Below, piece after piece: positions 1 to 9,262 of a stretch of DNA of 64,000 bases. Positions within the stretch are counted from its first letter, which is position 1. Every line of letters begins with the position of its first letter. The position numbers and the translations under genes were made by a program. Under the pieces are notes generated by a model, which was not told the origin of the DNA, ran no database searches, and saw only the letters and a program-made list of their open reading frames with translations. The DNA is taken from positions 62,001-126,000 of the forward strand of contig CAWGEH010000022.1 in NCBI GenBank assembly GCA_963821505.1, written 5' to 3'. This stretch comes from VAZQ01 sp963821505. GTDB taxonomy: Bacteria; Pseudomonadota; Alphaproteobacteria; Rhizobiales; Xanthobacteraceae.

Positions 1-2
1 CC

Positions 3-251
3 CCGTCAAAGCCAAAACCCTCAGGCTCCGCAGCAAAGCCCGCACACAGCGCGAGCAGGCCGAAGCCTGAGGCGAAACCGGCGGAGACGAAGACGGCCAA
101 TGCGGCCGCGCCCAAACCTGCGCCGCTGAAGCGGGAAGCCACCGCCGAGCCCCAGGCCAGTTCGGCCGGCGCCACCCCGGCGCTCCTCAACGGGGCCGCA
201 CCCACGATGCCTTCCGGCGGTTTCGACAGCCGCTTCGGCGCCTGGCAGTAG
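3..251 (+). CDS. C-terminal end of an unidentified protein (partial)
   Basis: The frame is open from the window edge to a TAG stop at 249-251. The visible 82 residues are a low-complexity Pro/Ala/Lys-rich tail that ends in a more ordered segment, MPSGGFDSRFGAWQ. Such tails are common on exported or cell-wall-associated alphaproteobacterial proteins, but no domain is visible and I do not recognise the gene. It converges on secA, with an inverted repeat in between. The start and all functional domains lie outside the window. Confidence 0.5.
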   Translation, partial: PSKPKPSGSAAKPAHSASRPKPEAKPAETKTANAAAPKPAPLKREATAEPQASSAGATPALLNGAAPTMPSGGFDSRFGAWQ

Positions 252-328
252 CAGACGACCGATAACAGAAGACGGATGACGGATCGCTTCGCGTCCGCTT
301 CCCTCCGTCATCTGTCCTCTGTCGTCTG
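252..328. terminator. Imperfect inverted repeat between convergent genes
   Basis: CAGACGAC at 252-259 pairs with GTCGTCTG at 321-328, and GATGACGGA pairs with TCCGTCATC inside it, giving a long imperfect stem. It lies exactly between two convergent stop codons. A bidirectional terminator is inferred; there is no clear T-run, so it may instead be a mobile palindromic repeat. Confidence 0.4.
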
Positions 329-329
329 A

Positions 330-3138
330 TTACGCGAAGCGGCCGTGACAGTGCTTGTATTTCTTGCCCGAACCGCACGGGCAGGTCTCATTGCGACCAA
401 CCTTGCCCCAGCTTGAAGGATCGTTCGGGTTGCGCTCGGCCGCCGCGCCGGCGGTGATCCCGTGGCGCGCGAGCGTCTCCGCGCCGGCACGCGCAAGCGC
501 CAGCTCGTCCTCGCCGGTCGAGGGATCGATCTTGTGCGCCTCCATGTAGGGCAAATTGGCCTGCTCCTCCGGCGGCGGCGCCGTCCTGATCTCGACCCGC
601 ATCAGCTGCGCGGTCACCGCCTCACGCAGACTGGTGCTCATGGCCTCGAACAGACTGAACGATTCGGCCTTGTACTCGTTGAGCGGATCGCGTTGGCCAT
701 AGCCGCGCAACCCGATCACCTGGCGGAGATGTTCGAGCATGACGAGATGCTCGCGCCAGAGGTGATCGAGCGTCTGCAACAGGATCGACTTCTCCACGTA
801 ACGCATCACGTCGGTGCCCCACTGTGCGACCTTCGACGCCATGTGCTCGTCAGCGCGCCGCTCGATGCGCGAAAGCAGCTCCTCGTCGGCGATGCCCTCT
901 TCCTTCGCCCATTCATCGACCGGCAGGTCGAGATCGAGGACGCGCTTGAGCTCGTCCCGCAGCCCCTTGACGTCCCACTGTTCGGGATAGGCGTTTTCGG
1001 GGACGTGCTTGCCGACGAGGTCCTCGACGGCGGCATGGCGCATGTCTGCGACGATCTCGTTCACCGCCTCGTCCTTCATCCATTCCACCCGCTGGTCGAA
1101 GATCACCTTGCGCTGGTCGTTCATCACGTTGTCGAACTTCAAGAGGTTCTTGCGGATGTCGAAGTTGCGCGCCTCCACCTTCTGCTGCGCCTTCTCCAGC
1201 GCCTTGTTGATCCAGGAATGGACGATCGCCTCGTTCTCCTTGAGCCCCAGCCGCTGCAGCATGCTGTCGAGCTTGTCGGTCCCGAAGATGCGCATCAGGT
1301 CGTCTTCCAGCGACAGGAAGAACTTGGAGTGCCCGGGGTCGCCCTGCCGCCCGGAGCGCCCGCGCAGCTGGTTGTCGATGCGACGGCTCTCGTGCCGCTC
1401 GGTCCCCAGCACGAACAGCCCGCCCGCCGCCAGCGCCTTCTCCTTCAATCGCGCCACCTGGGCGCGGATCTCGGCCGCCCGCGGGTCGCGCTCGCGCGCG
1501 CGCGCGTCCTCGATGTCGGCCAGTTCCTGCCGGATGCGCATCTCGGCATTGCCGCCGAGCTGGATGTCGGTGCCGCGACCCGCCATGTTGGTGGCGATCG
1601 TAATCGCCCCGGGCACTCCCGCCTGCCCGATGATATAGGCCTCCTGCTCGTGGTAGCGGGCATTGAGGATGGCGAACACCTTGGCCTTGGAGGCCCCGTC
1701 GTCGCCGGAATAGAGCGCGGCAAACGCGTTGGGGTCGGTGAAGTCGTGCTGCTCCCAGCCCTGCTGGCGCAGCATCTCCGCCAGTTGCTCCGATTTCTCG
1801 ATCGACGTGGTCCCCACCAGCACCGGCTGGCCGCGCCCCTTGCAGTCCTCGATCAGGGTCAGGATCGAGCGGTACTTCTCGGCCGCCGTGCGATAGACCT
1901 CGTCGTCGTCGTCGATGCGCACCATCGCCTGGTTGGTCGGCACCTCGATCACTTCCAGGTTGTAGATGTCGATGAACTCGTCCGCCTCGGTCATCGCCGT
2001 CCCGGTCATGCCGGCGAGCTTCTCGTACATGCGGAAGTAGTTCTGGAACGTGATCGAGGCGAGCGTCTGGTTCTCCGGCTGGATCGGCTGGCGCTCCTTG
2101 GCCTCCAGCGCCTGGTGCAGCCCCTCCGAATAGCGCCGCCCCGGCATCATCCGCCCGGTGAACTCGTCGATGATCACCACCTCGCCGTTGCGAACGATAT
2201 AGTCCTTGTCGCGCTGGAACAGCTTGTGCGCCTTGAGCGCCTGATTCACATGGTGGACGGTCGAGACGTTCTCCACGTCGTAGAGCGAATCCCCCTTGAG
2301 CAGAGCGTTCGCCCGCAGCGTCTGCTCCATCTTCTCCATGCCCGCTTCCGTCAGCGTCACCGTCCGCTGCTTCTCGTCAACCTCGTAGTCGGCCTTCTCC
2401 AGCTTCGGAATATAGGCGTCGATCGTGTTGTAGAACTCCGAGCGGTCGTCCAAGGGACCGGAAATGATTAGCGGGGTCCTGGCTTCGTCGATCAGGATCG
2501 AGTTCGACCTCGTCCACGATGGCGTAGATGTGCCCGCGCTGGACCATGTCCTCCAGCCGGTACTTCATGTTGTCGCGCAGATAGTCGAAGCCGAGCTCGT
2601 TGTTGGTGCCGTAGGTCACGTCGGCGTCGTAGGCGATCTTGCGCTGCTCGTCGTCGAGCCCGTGCACGATCACCCCGACCTTGAGGCCGAGAAAATTGTA
2701 GATCTGACCCATCCATTCGGCGTCGCGCTTGGCCAGGTAGTCGTTCACCGTCACCACGTGCACGCCGCGGCCGGCAAGCGCGTTGAGATAGACCGGCAAG
2801 GTCGCCACCAGCGTCTTGCCTTCGCCGGTCTTCATCTCCGCGATGCGCCCCTCGTGCAGGATCATGCCGCCGATCAATTGCACGTCGAAGTGACGCTGCC
2901 CCAAGGTGCGCTTGGCCGCCTCCCGGCAGGTGGCAAACGCCGGCACCAGGATCTCGTCCAGGCTCACTCCCTCCGCCACCTGCTGCTTGAAAGCCTCCGT
3001 GCGCGCCCGCAACCCCTCGTCCGACAGACCCTCCACCTCCTTCTCCAGCGCGTTGATCTCCGCAACCCGCGGCAGATACGACTTGATCCGCCGCTCGTTC
3101 GAAGAACCAAACAGCTTGCGAGCAATGGCGCCGATCAT
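330..3138 (-). CDS. secA: Preprotein translocase ATPase SecA, interrupted by a +1 frameshift
   Basis: SecA is the motor that drives unfolded preproteins through SecYEG at the inner membrane. The N-terminal part starts MIGAIARKLFGSSNERR and contains the Walker A segment MKTGEGKT and the DEAD-type site read as DEVD. The C-terminal part contains the helicase core (NMAGRGTDIQLGGNAE) and ends with the zinc-binding tail, CPCGSGKKYKHCHG. The two parts lie in different frames. One extra T on the + strand at 2503-2504 (around residue 211) shifts the frame in the middle of the DEVD(S)ILIDEAR motif. Removing it restores one protein of about 935 residues, normal for alphaproteobacterial SecA. The gene is normally essential and all motifs are intact apart from this base, so a sequencing or assembly error is more likely than a true null. 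Confidence 0.95.
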
Positions 3139-3484
3139 GCGGTAAGTCCTTCGCGTCCTGTCAGCTGCTGCCGCACTCTATCAAATCCGGTGGGGTGGAG
3201 GTCACGGCAGAAGCCGCCTTTGGCGCGGCCACGCCTACGCGCTCATCCAAGGCCGCGGAATGCGGAAAATGCCGCACCTTTCGAGCGTCTTTCATGCAAA
3301 CGGCGGCGATTTGCGGCCGGCCCGGCCGCTTCGAGGAGAGATAGGAGGGGGTCACATCCTTGTCAATTGGCCGGCTGGCGCTCACGTTCTCGTCAAAATC
3401 GGCCCCTAAATCATTGCCAAGCGGGGCTGTTTGACGCAAGTGTCCGGCGCGCCTGCGACGGCCGCTTTACCCAGGACCCACGCC
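3139..3484. other. Divergent secA / PpiC intergenic region
   Basis: This 346-base gap holds the promoters of two divergent genes. Short reading frames are present but have no recognisable protein character, and I see no confident promoter, hairpin or repeat. Confidence 0.4.
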
Positions 3485-4429
3485 ATGACCTCCCTCAATT
3501 TGCTGCCCCGCTGCACGCCGCGCCGGCGTTCGATCGCGTTCGCCGCCGTTGCGGCGCTCCTGCTGTTCCTTCCCATTGCAGGCTGCTCGAAAAACTCGTC
3601 GTCCGAGCCGTCGGCTTCCGGGTCCGACCCAGTCGTCGCTCGCGTCAACGGCGTCGACATCAAGCAGAGCGATCTCGCACTCGCCGAGGAGGACCTGGGC
3701 GCCGACACGCAGGCGGCGTCGCCCGAAGCCAAGCGCGAGCATCTCATCTCTTATCTTGCCGACATCATCATGGTCACGCAGTCCGCCGACAAGAAGAACC
3801 TCGCCGATAATCCCGACTTCAAGCGGCGGCTGGCATTCATGCGCAACAAGCTGCTGATGGGATTGGAGCTGCAGGATGAAGCCAAGGCCGCCGTCACCGA
3901 CGAGGCCTTGCACCAGACCTATAACGATGCGGTGAAATCGATGGCCGGGCAGGAAGAAGTGCGAGCCCGCCACATCCTGGTCGAGACCGAAGACGAGGCC
4001 AAGGCCATTCTCGAGCAACTCAAGGGCGGCGCCGATTTCGCAACACTCGCCAAGGAAAAGTCGAAGGATCCCGGCGCGGCCGAGGGTGGCGACCTCGGCT
4101 ACTTCACCAAGGATCAGATGGTGCCCGAATTCGCCGACGTCGCCTACAAGATGTATCCGGGGCAGCTCTCCAACCCGGTGAAGACGCAATTCGGCTGGCA
4201 CATCATCAAGCTCGAGGACAAGCGCACCAAGCAGCCGCCGGAATTCGACAAGGTCAAGGACCAGATCGAGGCTTATCTGGCGCGCAAGTCGCAGACCGAA
4301 TTCATCACCAAGCTGCGCCAGAGCGCGAAGATCGAGCGCCTCGACAAGCCGGCCGACAAGGCAGCCGGCACGCCCGCCGACAAAGCGGCGGACACGCCCG
4401 CCGTCAAGCCGGTTGAACCGACGAAATAA
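3485..4429 (+). CDS. PpiC-type (parvulin) peptidyl-prolyl isomerase, probable lipoprotein
   Basis: This 314-residue protein begins MTSLNLLPRC, has a basic n-region, a hydrophobic stretch, and the lipobox-like IAGC with Cys34. It is therefore probably a lipidated periplasmic foldase of the SurA/PrsA/PpiD type. An N-terminal SurA-like helical region starts VARVNGVDIKQSDLALAEED. The parvulin domain spans about residues 158-245, with typical segments RARHILV, GGDLGYF and FGWHIIKLED. The C-terminus is a low-complexity tail of ADKAAxTPA-type units. A peptidyl-prolyl isomerase at this position beside secA is usual in the order and fits a role in folding exported proteins. The downstream Met was chosen because it immediately precedes the signal sequence; an upstream in-frame start would add 18 unlikely residues. 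Confidence 0.88.
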   Translation: MTSLNLLPRCTPRRRSIAFAAVAALLLFLPIAGCSKNSSSEPSASGSDPVVARVNGVDIKQSDLALAEEDLGADTQAASPEAKREHLISYLADIIMVTQSADKKNLADNPDFKRRLAFMRNKLLMGLELQDEAKAAVTDEALHQTYNDAVKSMAGQEEVRARHILVETEDEAKAILEQLKGGADFATLAKEKSKDPGAAEGGDLGYFTKDQMVPEFADVAYKMYPGQLSNPVKTQFGWHIIKLEDKRTKQPPEFDKVKDQIEAYLARKSQTEFITKLRQSAKIERLDKPADKAAGTPADKAADTPAVKPVEPTK

Positions 4430-4622
4430 AGACGGCCGTTGAGTTCAACGTCATGGCGGGTCTTGTCCCTCCAGGTCGGTTCCGCCTGACTTGGAGCAGC
4501 TTCATATTGCGGAGCTCGGGCAAGCCCGCGTTCCGGTGCCATCCGCGTCCTTCATGTCGGGGCCGGGACGTGGATGCCCCGCACAAGGCTGCACAAGGCC
4601 GCTCATAACGTTGGAGAACGCC

Positions 4623-5867
4623 TTGTCGACGACCGCAGTCTCCCCGCTCGCGCCCGCGCACTTTCCCGACATGCCGCCGGTGGATGGCGTCAGGCTTGCA
4701 ACCGCCGCCGCCGGCATCCGTTATGCCGGACGCACCGACGTGCTGCTGGCGCTCTTCGACCCCGGTACGAGCATGGCCGGCGTCTTCACCCGCTCGAAAT
4801 GCCCCTCTGCCCCGGTTGACTGGTGCCGCGCGCAACTCAAGCGCGGCGCGGCGCGCGCGCTCGTGGTCAATTCGGGCAATGCCAATGCCTTTACCGGCAA
4901 GTCCGGGCGCGCGGCGACCAAGCTCACCGCCGAGATCGCCGCGGCGGCCGCCGGCTGCAAACCGTCGGACGTGCTGCTGGCCTCCACCGGCGTGATCGGC
5001 GAGCCGCTCGATGCCACGAAATTCGGTGCCGTCATGGATCGGCTCGTCGCCAATGCCGTGCCTGGTGGGTGGCGCGCCGCCGCCGGCGCCATCATGACCA
5101 CCGATACTTTTCCCAAGGGCGCGGCCGCCGTCGCGCGGCTCGGGGCGACTCCGGTCACCATCTGCGGCATCGCCAAGGGCGCCGGCATGATCGCGCCCGA
5201 CATGGCGACCATGCTGTCCTTCGTCTTCACCGATGCGCCGATCTCGCCGCGCGTGTTGCAAAGCCTGCTCAGGGAGGGCGTCGTCGACACCTTCAACGCG
5301 GTGACGATCGACGGCGATACGTCCACCTCGGACACGCTGCTCGCGTTTGCGACCGGCGCAGCCGCCGCGCGCGGAGTGTCGAAAATCGCCAATGCATCCG
5401 ACCCGCGGCTGCCGGCATTCCGTAAGGCGTTCGATGCCGTCCTTGCCAACCTTGCCGAGCAGGTCGCGCGCGACGGCGAGGGCGCGCGCAAGCTGGTGGA
5501 GATCATCGTCGAGGGCGCGGTATCGAAACCCTCGGCGCGCAAAATCGCACTCTCGATCGCCAATTCGCCGCTGGTCAAGACCGCGATCGCCGGCGAAGAC
5601 GCCAACTGGGGCCGCGTGGTGATGGCAGTCGGCAAGGCCGGGGAACGCGCCGACCGCGACCGGCTCTCGATCTGGTTCGGCGGCATCCGTGTCGCGCACA
5701 AAGGCGAGCGCGACTCCTCCTACGACGAGGCCGCGGTCTCGGCGGCGATGAAGAAACCCGAGATCACCCTCAAAGTCGCGCTCGGGCTCGGGCGCGGGCG
5801 CGACCGGGTGCTCACCTGCGATCTGACGAAGGACTACGTCGCGATCAACGGCGACTATCGGTCGTGA
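4623..5867 (+). CDS. argJ: Bifunctional ornithine acetyltransferase / N-acetylglutamate synthase
   Basis: ArgJ moves the acetyl group from N-acetylornithine to glutamate (and can use acetyl-CoA), recycling acetyl groups in arginine biosynthesis. The start is a TTG with GGAG seven bases upstream, giving 414 residues, the usual family size. The self-cleavage site is present in KGAGMIAPDMATML near residue 195, where the Thr of the ATML segment becomes the N-terminal nucleophile of the beta chain. Other typical segments are VNSGNANAFTG, STGVIGEPL, TTDTFPKGA, DGDTSTSD and GEDANWGRV. The protein ends at the conserved NGDYRS. Confidence 0.96.
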   Translation: MSTTAVSPLAPAHFPDMPPVDGVRLATAAAGIRYAGRTDVLLALFDPGTSMAGVFTRSKCPSAPVDWCRAQLKRGAARALVVNSGNANAFTGKSGRAATKLTAEIAAAAAGCKPSDVLLASTGVIGEPLDATKFGAVMDRLVANAVPGGWRAAAGAIMTTDTFPKGAAAVARLGATPVTICGIAKGAGMIAPDMATMLSFVFTDAPISPRVLQSLLREGVVDTFNAVTIDGDTSTSDTLLAFATGAAAARGVSKIANASDPRLPAFRKAFDAVLANLAEQVARDGEGARKLVEIIVEGAVSKPSARKIALSIANSPLVKTAIAGEDANWGRVVMAVGKAGERADRDRLSIWFGGIRVAHKGERDSSYDEAAVSAAMKKPEITLKVALGLGRGRDRVLTCDLTKDYVAINGDYRS

Positions 5868-5986
5868 TTCGAAGGCCGGACGACGTTCTGAGTGCAAGCC
5901 CTCGGTGATCATGGCATGGAACCAGGTGCGCACTGGAGCCCTTCGATAGGTCCTTGATCCTGGGCGTCATCGCCGATCATAGAGTC

Positions 5987-6397
5987 ATGAGCGTGAAACT
6001 CGTCCTTGTCGCCGCTTGCGCCCTCGTTGACATCGACGCCCGCGTGCTGCTCGCGCAGCGTCCGGCCGGCAAGCCGATGGCGGGCTTGTGGGAGTTTCCC
6101 GGCGGCAAGGTCGAAGCGGGCGAGCGCCCCGAAGAGACGTTGATCCGCGAATTGAAGGAGGAGCTTGGCATCGTCGTCAACGAGGCGTGCCTTGCGCCGC
6201 TCACCTTCGCCAGCCACGCCTATCCGGATTTCTATCTGCTGATGCCGCTCTATGTCTGCCGGCGTTGGGAGGGAACGGTGACGGCCCTCGAAGGCCAGAG
6301 CCTCGCCTGGGTGCGAGCGAACCGCTTGCGGGACTACCGGATGCCGCCCGCCGACGAACCGCTGGTGTCCCATTTGACGACGCTGTTGTGCGCCTGA
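5987..6397 (+). CDS. mutT: NUDIX hydrolase, MutT-like (8-oxo-dGTP diphosphatase)
   Basis: The 136-residue product carries a complete Nudix box at residues 40-62 (G-x5-E-x7-RELKEELGI), which binds the metal for pyrophosphate hydrolysis. The flanking FPGGKVEAGE and WEFPGG segments are typical of MutT, which removes 8-oxo-dGTP from the nucleotide pool. The start is the ATG before the SVKLVLVAACAL strand; an upstream in-frame start adds 11 residues without family character. It lies 119 bases after argJ, in the same orientation, as in related genomes. Specificity for 8-oxo-dGTP rather than another nucleotide is inferred. Confidence 0.9.
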   Translation: MSVKLVLVAACALVDIDARVLLAQRPAGKPMAGLWEFPGGKVEAGERPEETLIRELKEELGIVVNEACLAPLTFASHAYPDFYLLMPLYVCRRWEGTVTALEGQSLAWVRANRLRDYRMPPADEPLVSHLTTLLCA

Positions 6398-6407
6398 CGC
6401 CCCGGCT

Positions 6408-6508
6408 CAGAGCGAAATCGTTTCAGATCGAATCGCGATATCGCCCTAAACATTATTCAGTCGCATGATCTTATCCGAAAAGTCTGCAACTCTCGGATCA
6501 TGCTCTAG
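6408..6508. repeat. CTAG-bounded palindromic intergenic repeat (variant type)
   Basis: A run of about 100 bases made of two imperfect hairpins: CAGAGCGAAATCG... followed by GCATGATCTTATCCG paired with CGGATCATGC, ending in CTAG. It is similar in plan to the four-copy element found later in the window but differs in sequence. The terminal CTAG supplies the stop codon of the minus-strand methyltransferase gene. Confidence 0.75.
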
Positions 6509-7461
6509 CGACTGCCGTTCCCTGCTCCCGGCAACGGGATCTCCTTCGTCCCCAGCACGTCTGCGAGCCGCTGCCGCGCCGAGCCGGGCGCGAGCGGCTT
6601 TTGCTGGCTCTCATGCGGCGCCCAGCCGGAGAGCCAGACGATCTCGAATGTCGCCCGGATGCGACCGTCGCAATCGCTGAAACGCTCGGCGTAGATCTCC
6701 ATCATCCGCATCAAGGTCGCGCGCTTGAGCGGCCGCCGGCTGCGCTCGAGCAGTGGATTCGTGGCGCCCATGCGGCGCAGGTCATGCATCAGCGCCAGCG
6801 GCGAGGCATAGCGGACCGCAATCCGGTCGACATCGGTCACCGGCAGCGCGAAACCCGCGCGCTGGAGCAGCGCCCCCACGTCGCGGACATCCGGAAAGGG
6901 AATGACCCGCGGCGAGACGCCGTCCTCGATCTCGGCCTCGGCGGCGGCGAAGGCGTGGCGCAGCTCGCTCAGCGTATCGCCGCCGACGAGCGCCGCCAGC
7001 AGCAGGCCGTCGGGCCTGAGCGCGCGGCGGATCTGGAGAAGCGTGCCCGGCAGATCATTGACGAATTGGAACGCCAGCAACGATACCGCGAGGTCGAGCG
7101 AGGCGTCGCGGAAAGGCAGCGCCTCCGCGTCGGCCGCAACGGCGATGCCTCCGGCGCTGGGCGGCGGCATCGAACCTGTGTTCGCCTCCGCCGCCCCAAC
7201 CCGCCCGGGCAGGCGGCAGGCAGCAGCGCCAGCCCAAATGATCGTGCCGACCTTTCCGCTCGCCGCCAGCGCGCGGCGGGCGGCGTCGGTGGGCGTGCCG
7301 AGATCGGCGGCGCATTCGAACCGGCGGAGCACCGCCGCTAGGCGATCGGAGAGATCCTCGGCCACGCGGTCGATCAGGAATGTCGACGCTCCCAGCGCTG
7401 ACGCGCGGGTACCGCGCGCACGCAGGAGGGAACGGTCGAAGACGAGAGCGTGTGAAGACAT
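6505..7461 (-). CDS. SAM-dependent methyltransferase, NDUFAF5 / BioC-like
   Basis: The 318-residue product (start MSSHALVFDRSLLRARG) has a class I methyltransferase core. The SAM loop is recognisable in CAADLGTPTDA, the acidic strand in ADAEALPFRDASLDLAVS, and later motifs in LALMHDLRRMGATNP. This whole-protein pattern matches the bacterial homologues of NDUFAF5, a complex I assembly factor, and is also related to BioC. Which reaction it performs cannot be decided here. The gene ends inside the boundary CTAG of a palindromic repeat. The first Met (7479) would add six residues; the second fits the family start better. Confidence 0.82.
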   Translation of the reverse strand: MSSHALVFDRSLLRARGTRASALGASTFLIDRVAEDLSDRLAAVLRRFECAADLGTPTDAARRALAASGKVGTIIWAGAAACRLPGRVGAAEANTGSMPPPSAGGIAVAADAEALPFRDASLDLAVSLLAFQFVNDLPGTLLQIRRALRPDGLLLAALVGGDTLSELRHAFAAAEAEIEDGVSPRVIPFPDVRDVGALLQRAGFALPVTDVDRIAVRYASPLALMHDLRRMGATNPLLERSRRPLKRATLMRMMEIYAERFSDCDGRIRATFEIVWLSGWAPHESQQKPLAPGSARQRLADVLGTKEIPLPGAGNGSR

Positions 7462-7494
7462 CGGGAGTGTCCTCAACACAATATGTTTATTGCC

Positions 7495-7528
7495 GCGATC
7501 TTTGTCACTGCGCGATCTTTGTCACTGC
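7495..7528. repeat. Perfect 17-bp tandem duplication over a stop codon
   Basis: GCGATCTTTGTCACTGC occurs twice head to tail (7495-7511 and 7512-7528). The second copy includes the stop codon (7522-7524, minus strand) of the glycosyltransferase gene, so the duplication lies at the very 3' end of that gene. Confidence 0.85.
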
Positions 7529-9150
7529 GCGAGCTCTGGAGCGATCGCGCCGCGCTCGACGCGCTTCCCTCCCGATCGAGGGTCGGCGCCCGCAAACGCC
7601 GGCTGCGGGCGCAAGATCGCCCAGCCGACGGTGAGGACGTGATCGCCGCGCCGGAACGGCAGCGTGAAGGGCGGCTGTACCTGCGCGTCGCCGGCGACGC
7701 CGCGCAGGCCGACCGGCATGACGGCCGGATCGCTCCCCGTCCATACCACCACCGCACCCTTGGTGCGCAGGTCGCCGAGATCGATCCAGGGCGCGCGCCG
7801 CGGATCGCCGTCGATCAACACCCGCGGCTGCTCGCGCGCGTAATGAGCGACATTGCCGCCGTCCCACATGCTCGCGATCACGTAGGTCAGCGGCCGCCCG
7901 GTGGCGGCGCGAAAGCGCCGCGCCAGCTCATCCGCGAGCCGGTCGCCGGGATAGAACACCGCGCGGTAGCGGTGGTCGATCGCCGGCAGGACCGAATAGC
8001 TGGCGATGAAGGCGACGGCAAACAGCGCGAACACCGTCGCCCACACCGACAGGATACGCGCAAGCCGCGCGGGCTCGATCGCGCCGCCGGCCTCGAGCAC
8101 GATCCAAACCCCGAGATAGAGCCACAGCGGATAGCCCCACATGGCAATGGCGCCGCGGCCGCTGATCGCCGATAGCGCAATGGTGGTTACCGCCGGTCCG
8201 AAGGCTAGGAGCGTCACGATGCGACGGTCGAATGCATCGGCCTTGGGAGCGAGCGGCGACGCACCGTCGCGGGCCTCGCGGCGCGGCAAGACGAGCGCGG
8301 CGGCGATCAGCAGCGCCGGGAGCAGAAACGCCAGTTGGCCGGCGGCGAACACCACGGGGTGCAGGATGTGATCGAGCGGGCCGCGCACGGGCGCGGCGCG
8401 CGCGCTGGCATAGGCAAAGGGGAGAAAATCGTTGCGCACCAGCCAGAGAAGGTGCGGGGCCATCACGACAAGCGCGACGGCGAAAGCGACCCAAGGCCCG
8501 GGCGTGGCCAGCGCCTTGCGCGCATCGCGGTCGAACAGCAGGAACAAGGCGAGCGGCGCCGCCAGCACGACCACGAAATATTTCGCCCACAGCGCCAAGC
8601 CGAGGGAGAGGCCGAGCAGCAGCCAATGCATCATGCGCCCGCGCCGCAAAGCGGCATGGAACGCGTAGCCGGCGAGCGCCCACAGCGGCAATTGGATGAC
8701 GTCGTGATTGAACTTGGCGGCGGTGAAATGAAAGTAATGCAGGCCATCCAGGATGAGGACGGCGACCAGCGCGCCGACGCCGCCGAGGAGCGGACGCGCG
8801 GTCCACCACACCGCCGCGAAGGCGCCGACCACCGCGATCTGGGCCAGCGCGTAATATGCCGCGTCGACCCCCACCAGCCGGTAGAGCAGTTCGATCAGCC
8901 ACCAGGGCAACGGCGGCAGCTTGTCATAGCCGAGCTGCCATTCGCGGCCGTAGGTCAGCGCCTCGATGAGGTCGAGCGGAAGATTCGGATAGAGCAGCGT
9001 GGGCAGCGCCGTCCAAACAAGAAAATGCAGCGCAAGAAAGACGGCAAAGGCCGCTTGCGGACGACGCTCGATCGTCGCGATCGGTCCCGCCATCGATGCG
9101 GCAGGTGTCCCGGGTTGCGAGAGCTCGGTTTGCTGGATCGTGGGTCCCAT
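7522..9150 (-). CDS. Family-39 glycosyltransferase (ArnT/PMT-like), integral membrane
   Basis: A 542-residue polytopic membrane protein with roughly ten or more hydrophobic segments. Family-39 features near the N-terminus include the DLIEALTYGREWQLGYDKLPPL region, where the acidic residue in the first periplasmic loop is catalytic in ArnT-type enzymes. These enzymes transfer a sugar from a polyprenyl phosphate donor to lipids or proteins on the periplasmic side. A C-terminal soluble region of about 120 residues (RPLTYVIASMWDGG onward) follows the last helix. Acceptor and donor are not known. It is divergent from the HAD hydrolase gene. Confidence 0.85.
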   Translation of the reverse strand: MGPTIQQTELSQPGTPAASMAGPIATIERRPQAAFAVFLALHFLVWTALPTLLYPNLPLDLIEALTYGREWQLGYDKLPPLPWWLIELLYRLVGVDAAYYALAQIAVVGAFAAVWWTARPLLGGVGALVAVLILDGLHYFHFTAAKFNHDVIQLPLWALAGYAFHAALRRGRMMHWLLLGLSLGLALWAKYFVVVLAAPLALFLLFDRDARKALATPGPWVAFAVALVVMAPHLLWLVRNDFLPFAYASARAAPVRGPLDHILHPVVFAAGQLAFLLPALLIAAALVLPRREARDGASPLAPKADAFDRRIVTLLAFGPAVTTIALSAISGRGAIAMWGYPLWLYLGVWIVLEAGGAIEPARLARILSVWATVFALFAVAFIASYSVLPAIDHRYRAVFYPGDRLADELARRFRAATGRPLTYVIASMWDGGNVAHYAREQPRVLIDGDPRRAPWIDLGDLRTKGAVVVWTGSDPAVMPVGLRGVAGDAQVQPPFTLPFRRGDHVLTVGWAILRPQPAFAGADPRSGGKRVERGAIAPELAQ

Positions 9151-9262
9151 TGCGACGGCGTTATAGCGGCACCGACCCGCACCCGGATAGGGCGCGGTGG
9201 GCCACGGTTGACATCAGCGGGCGAAGGACGGAAGACGGACGGCGTCCCGTCCTCCGATCCCC

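Noticed and set aside
462..2471. 669-codon open frame antisense to secA
   Set aside because: It is the complement of a highly conserved gene in GC-rich DNA; its translation is Leu/Val/His/Arg-rich without domains.
3161..3439. 92-codon frame between secA and the isomerase
   Set aside because: No ribosome-binding site or protein signature; probably chance.
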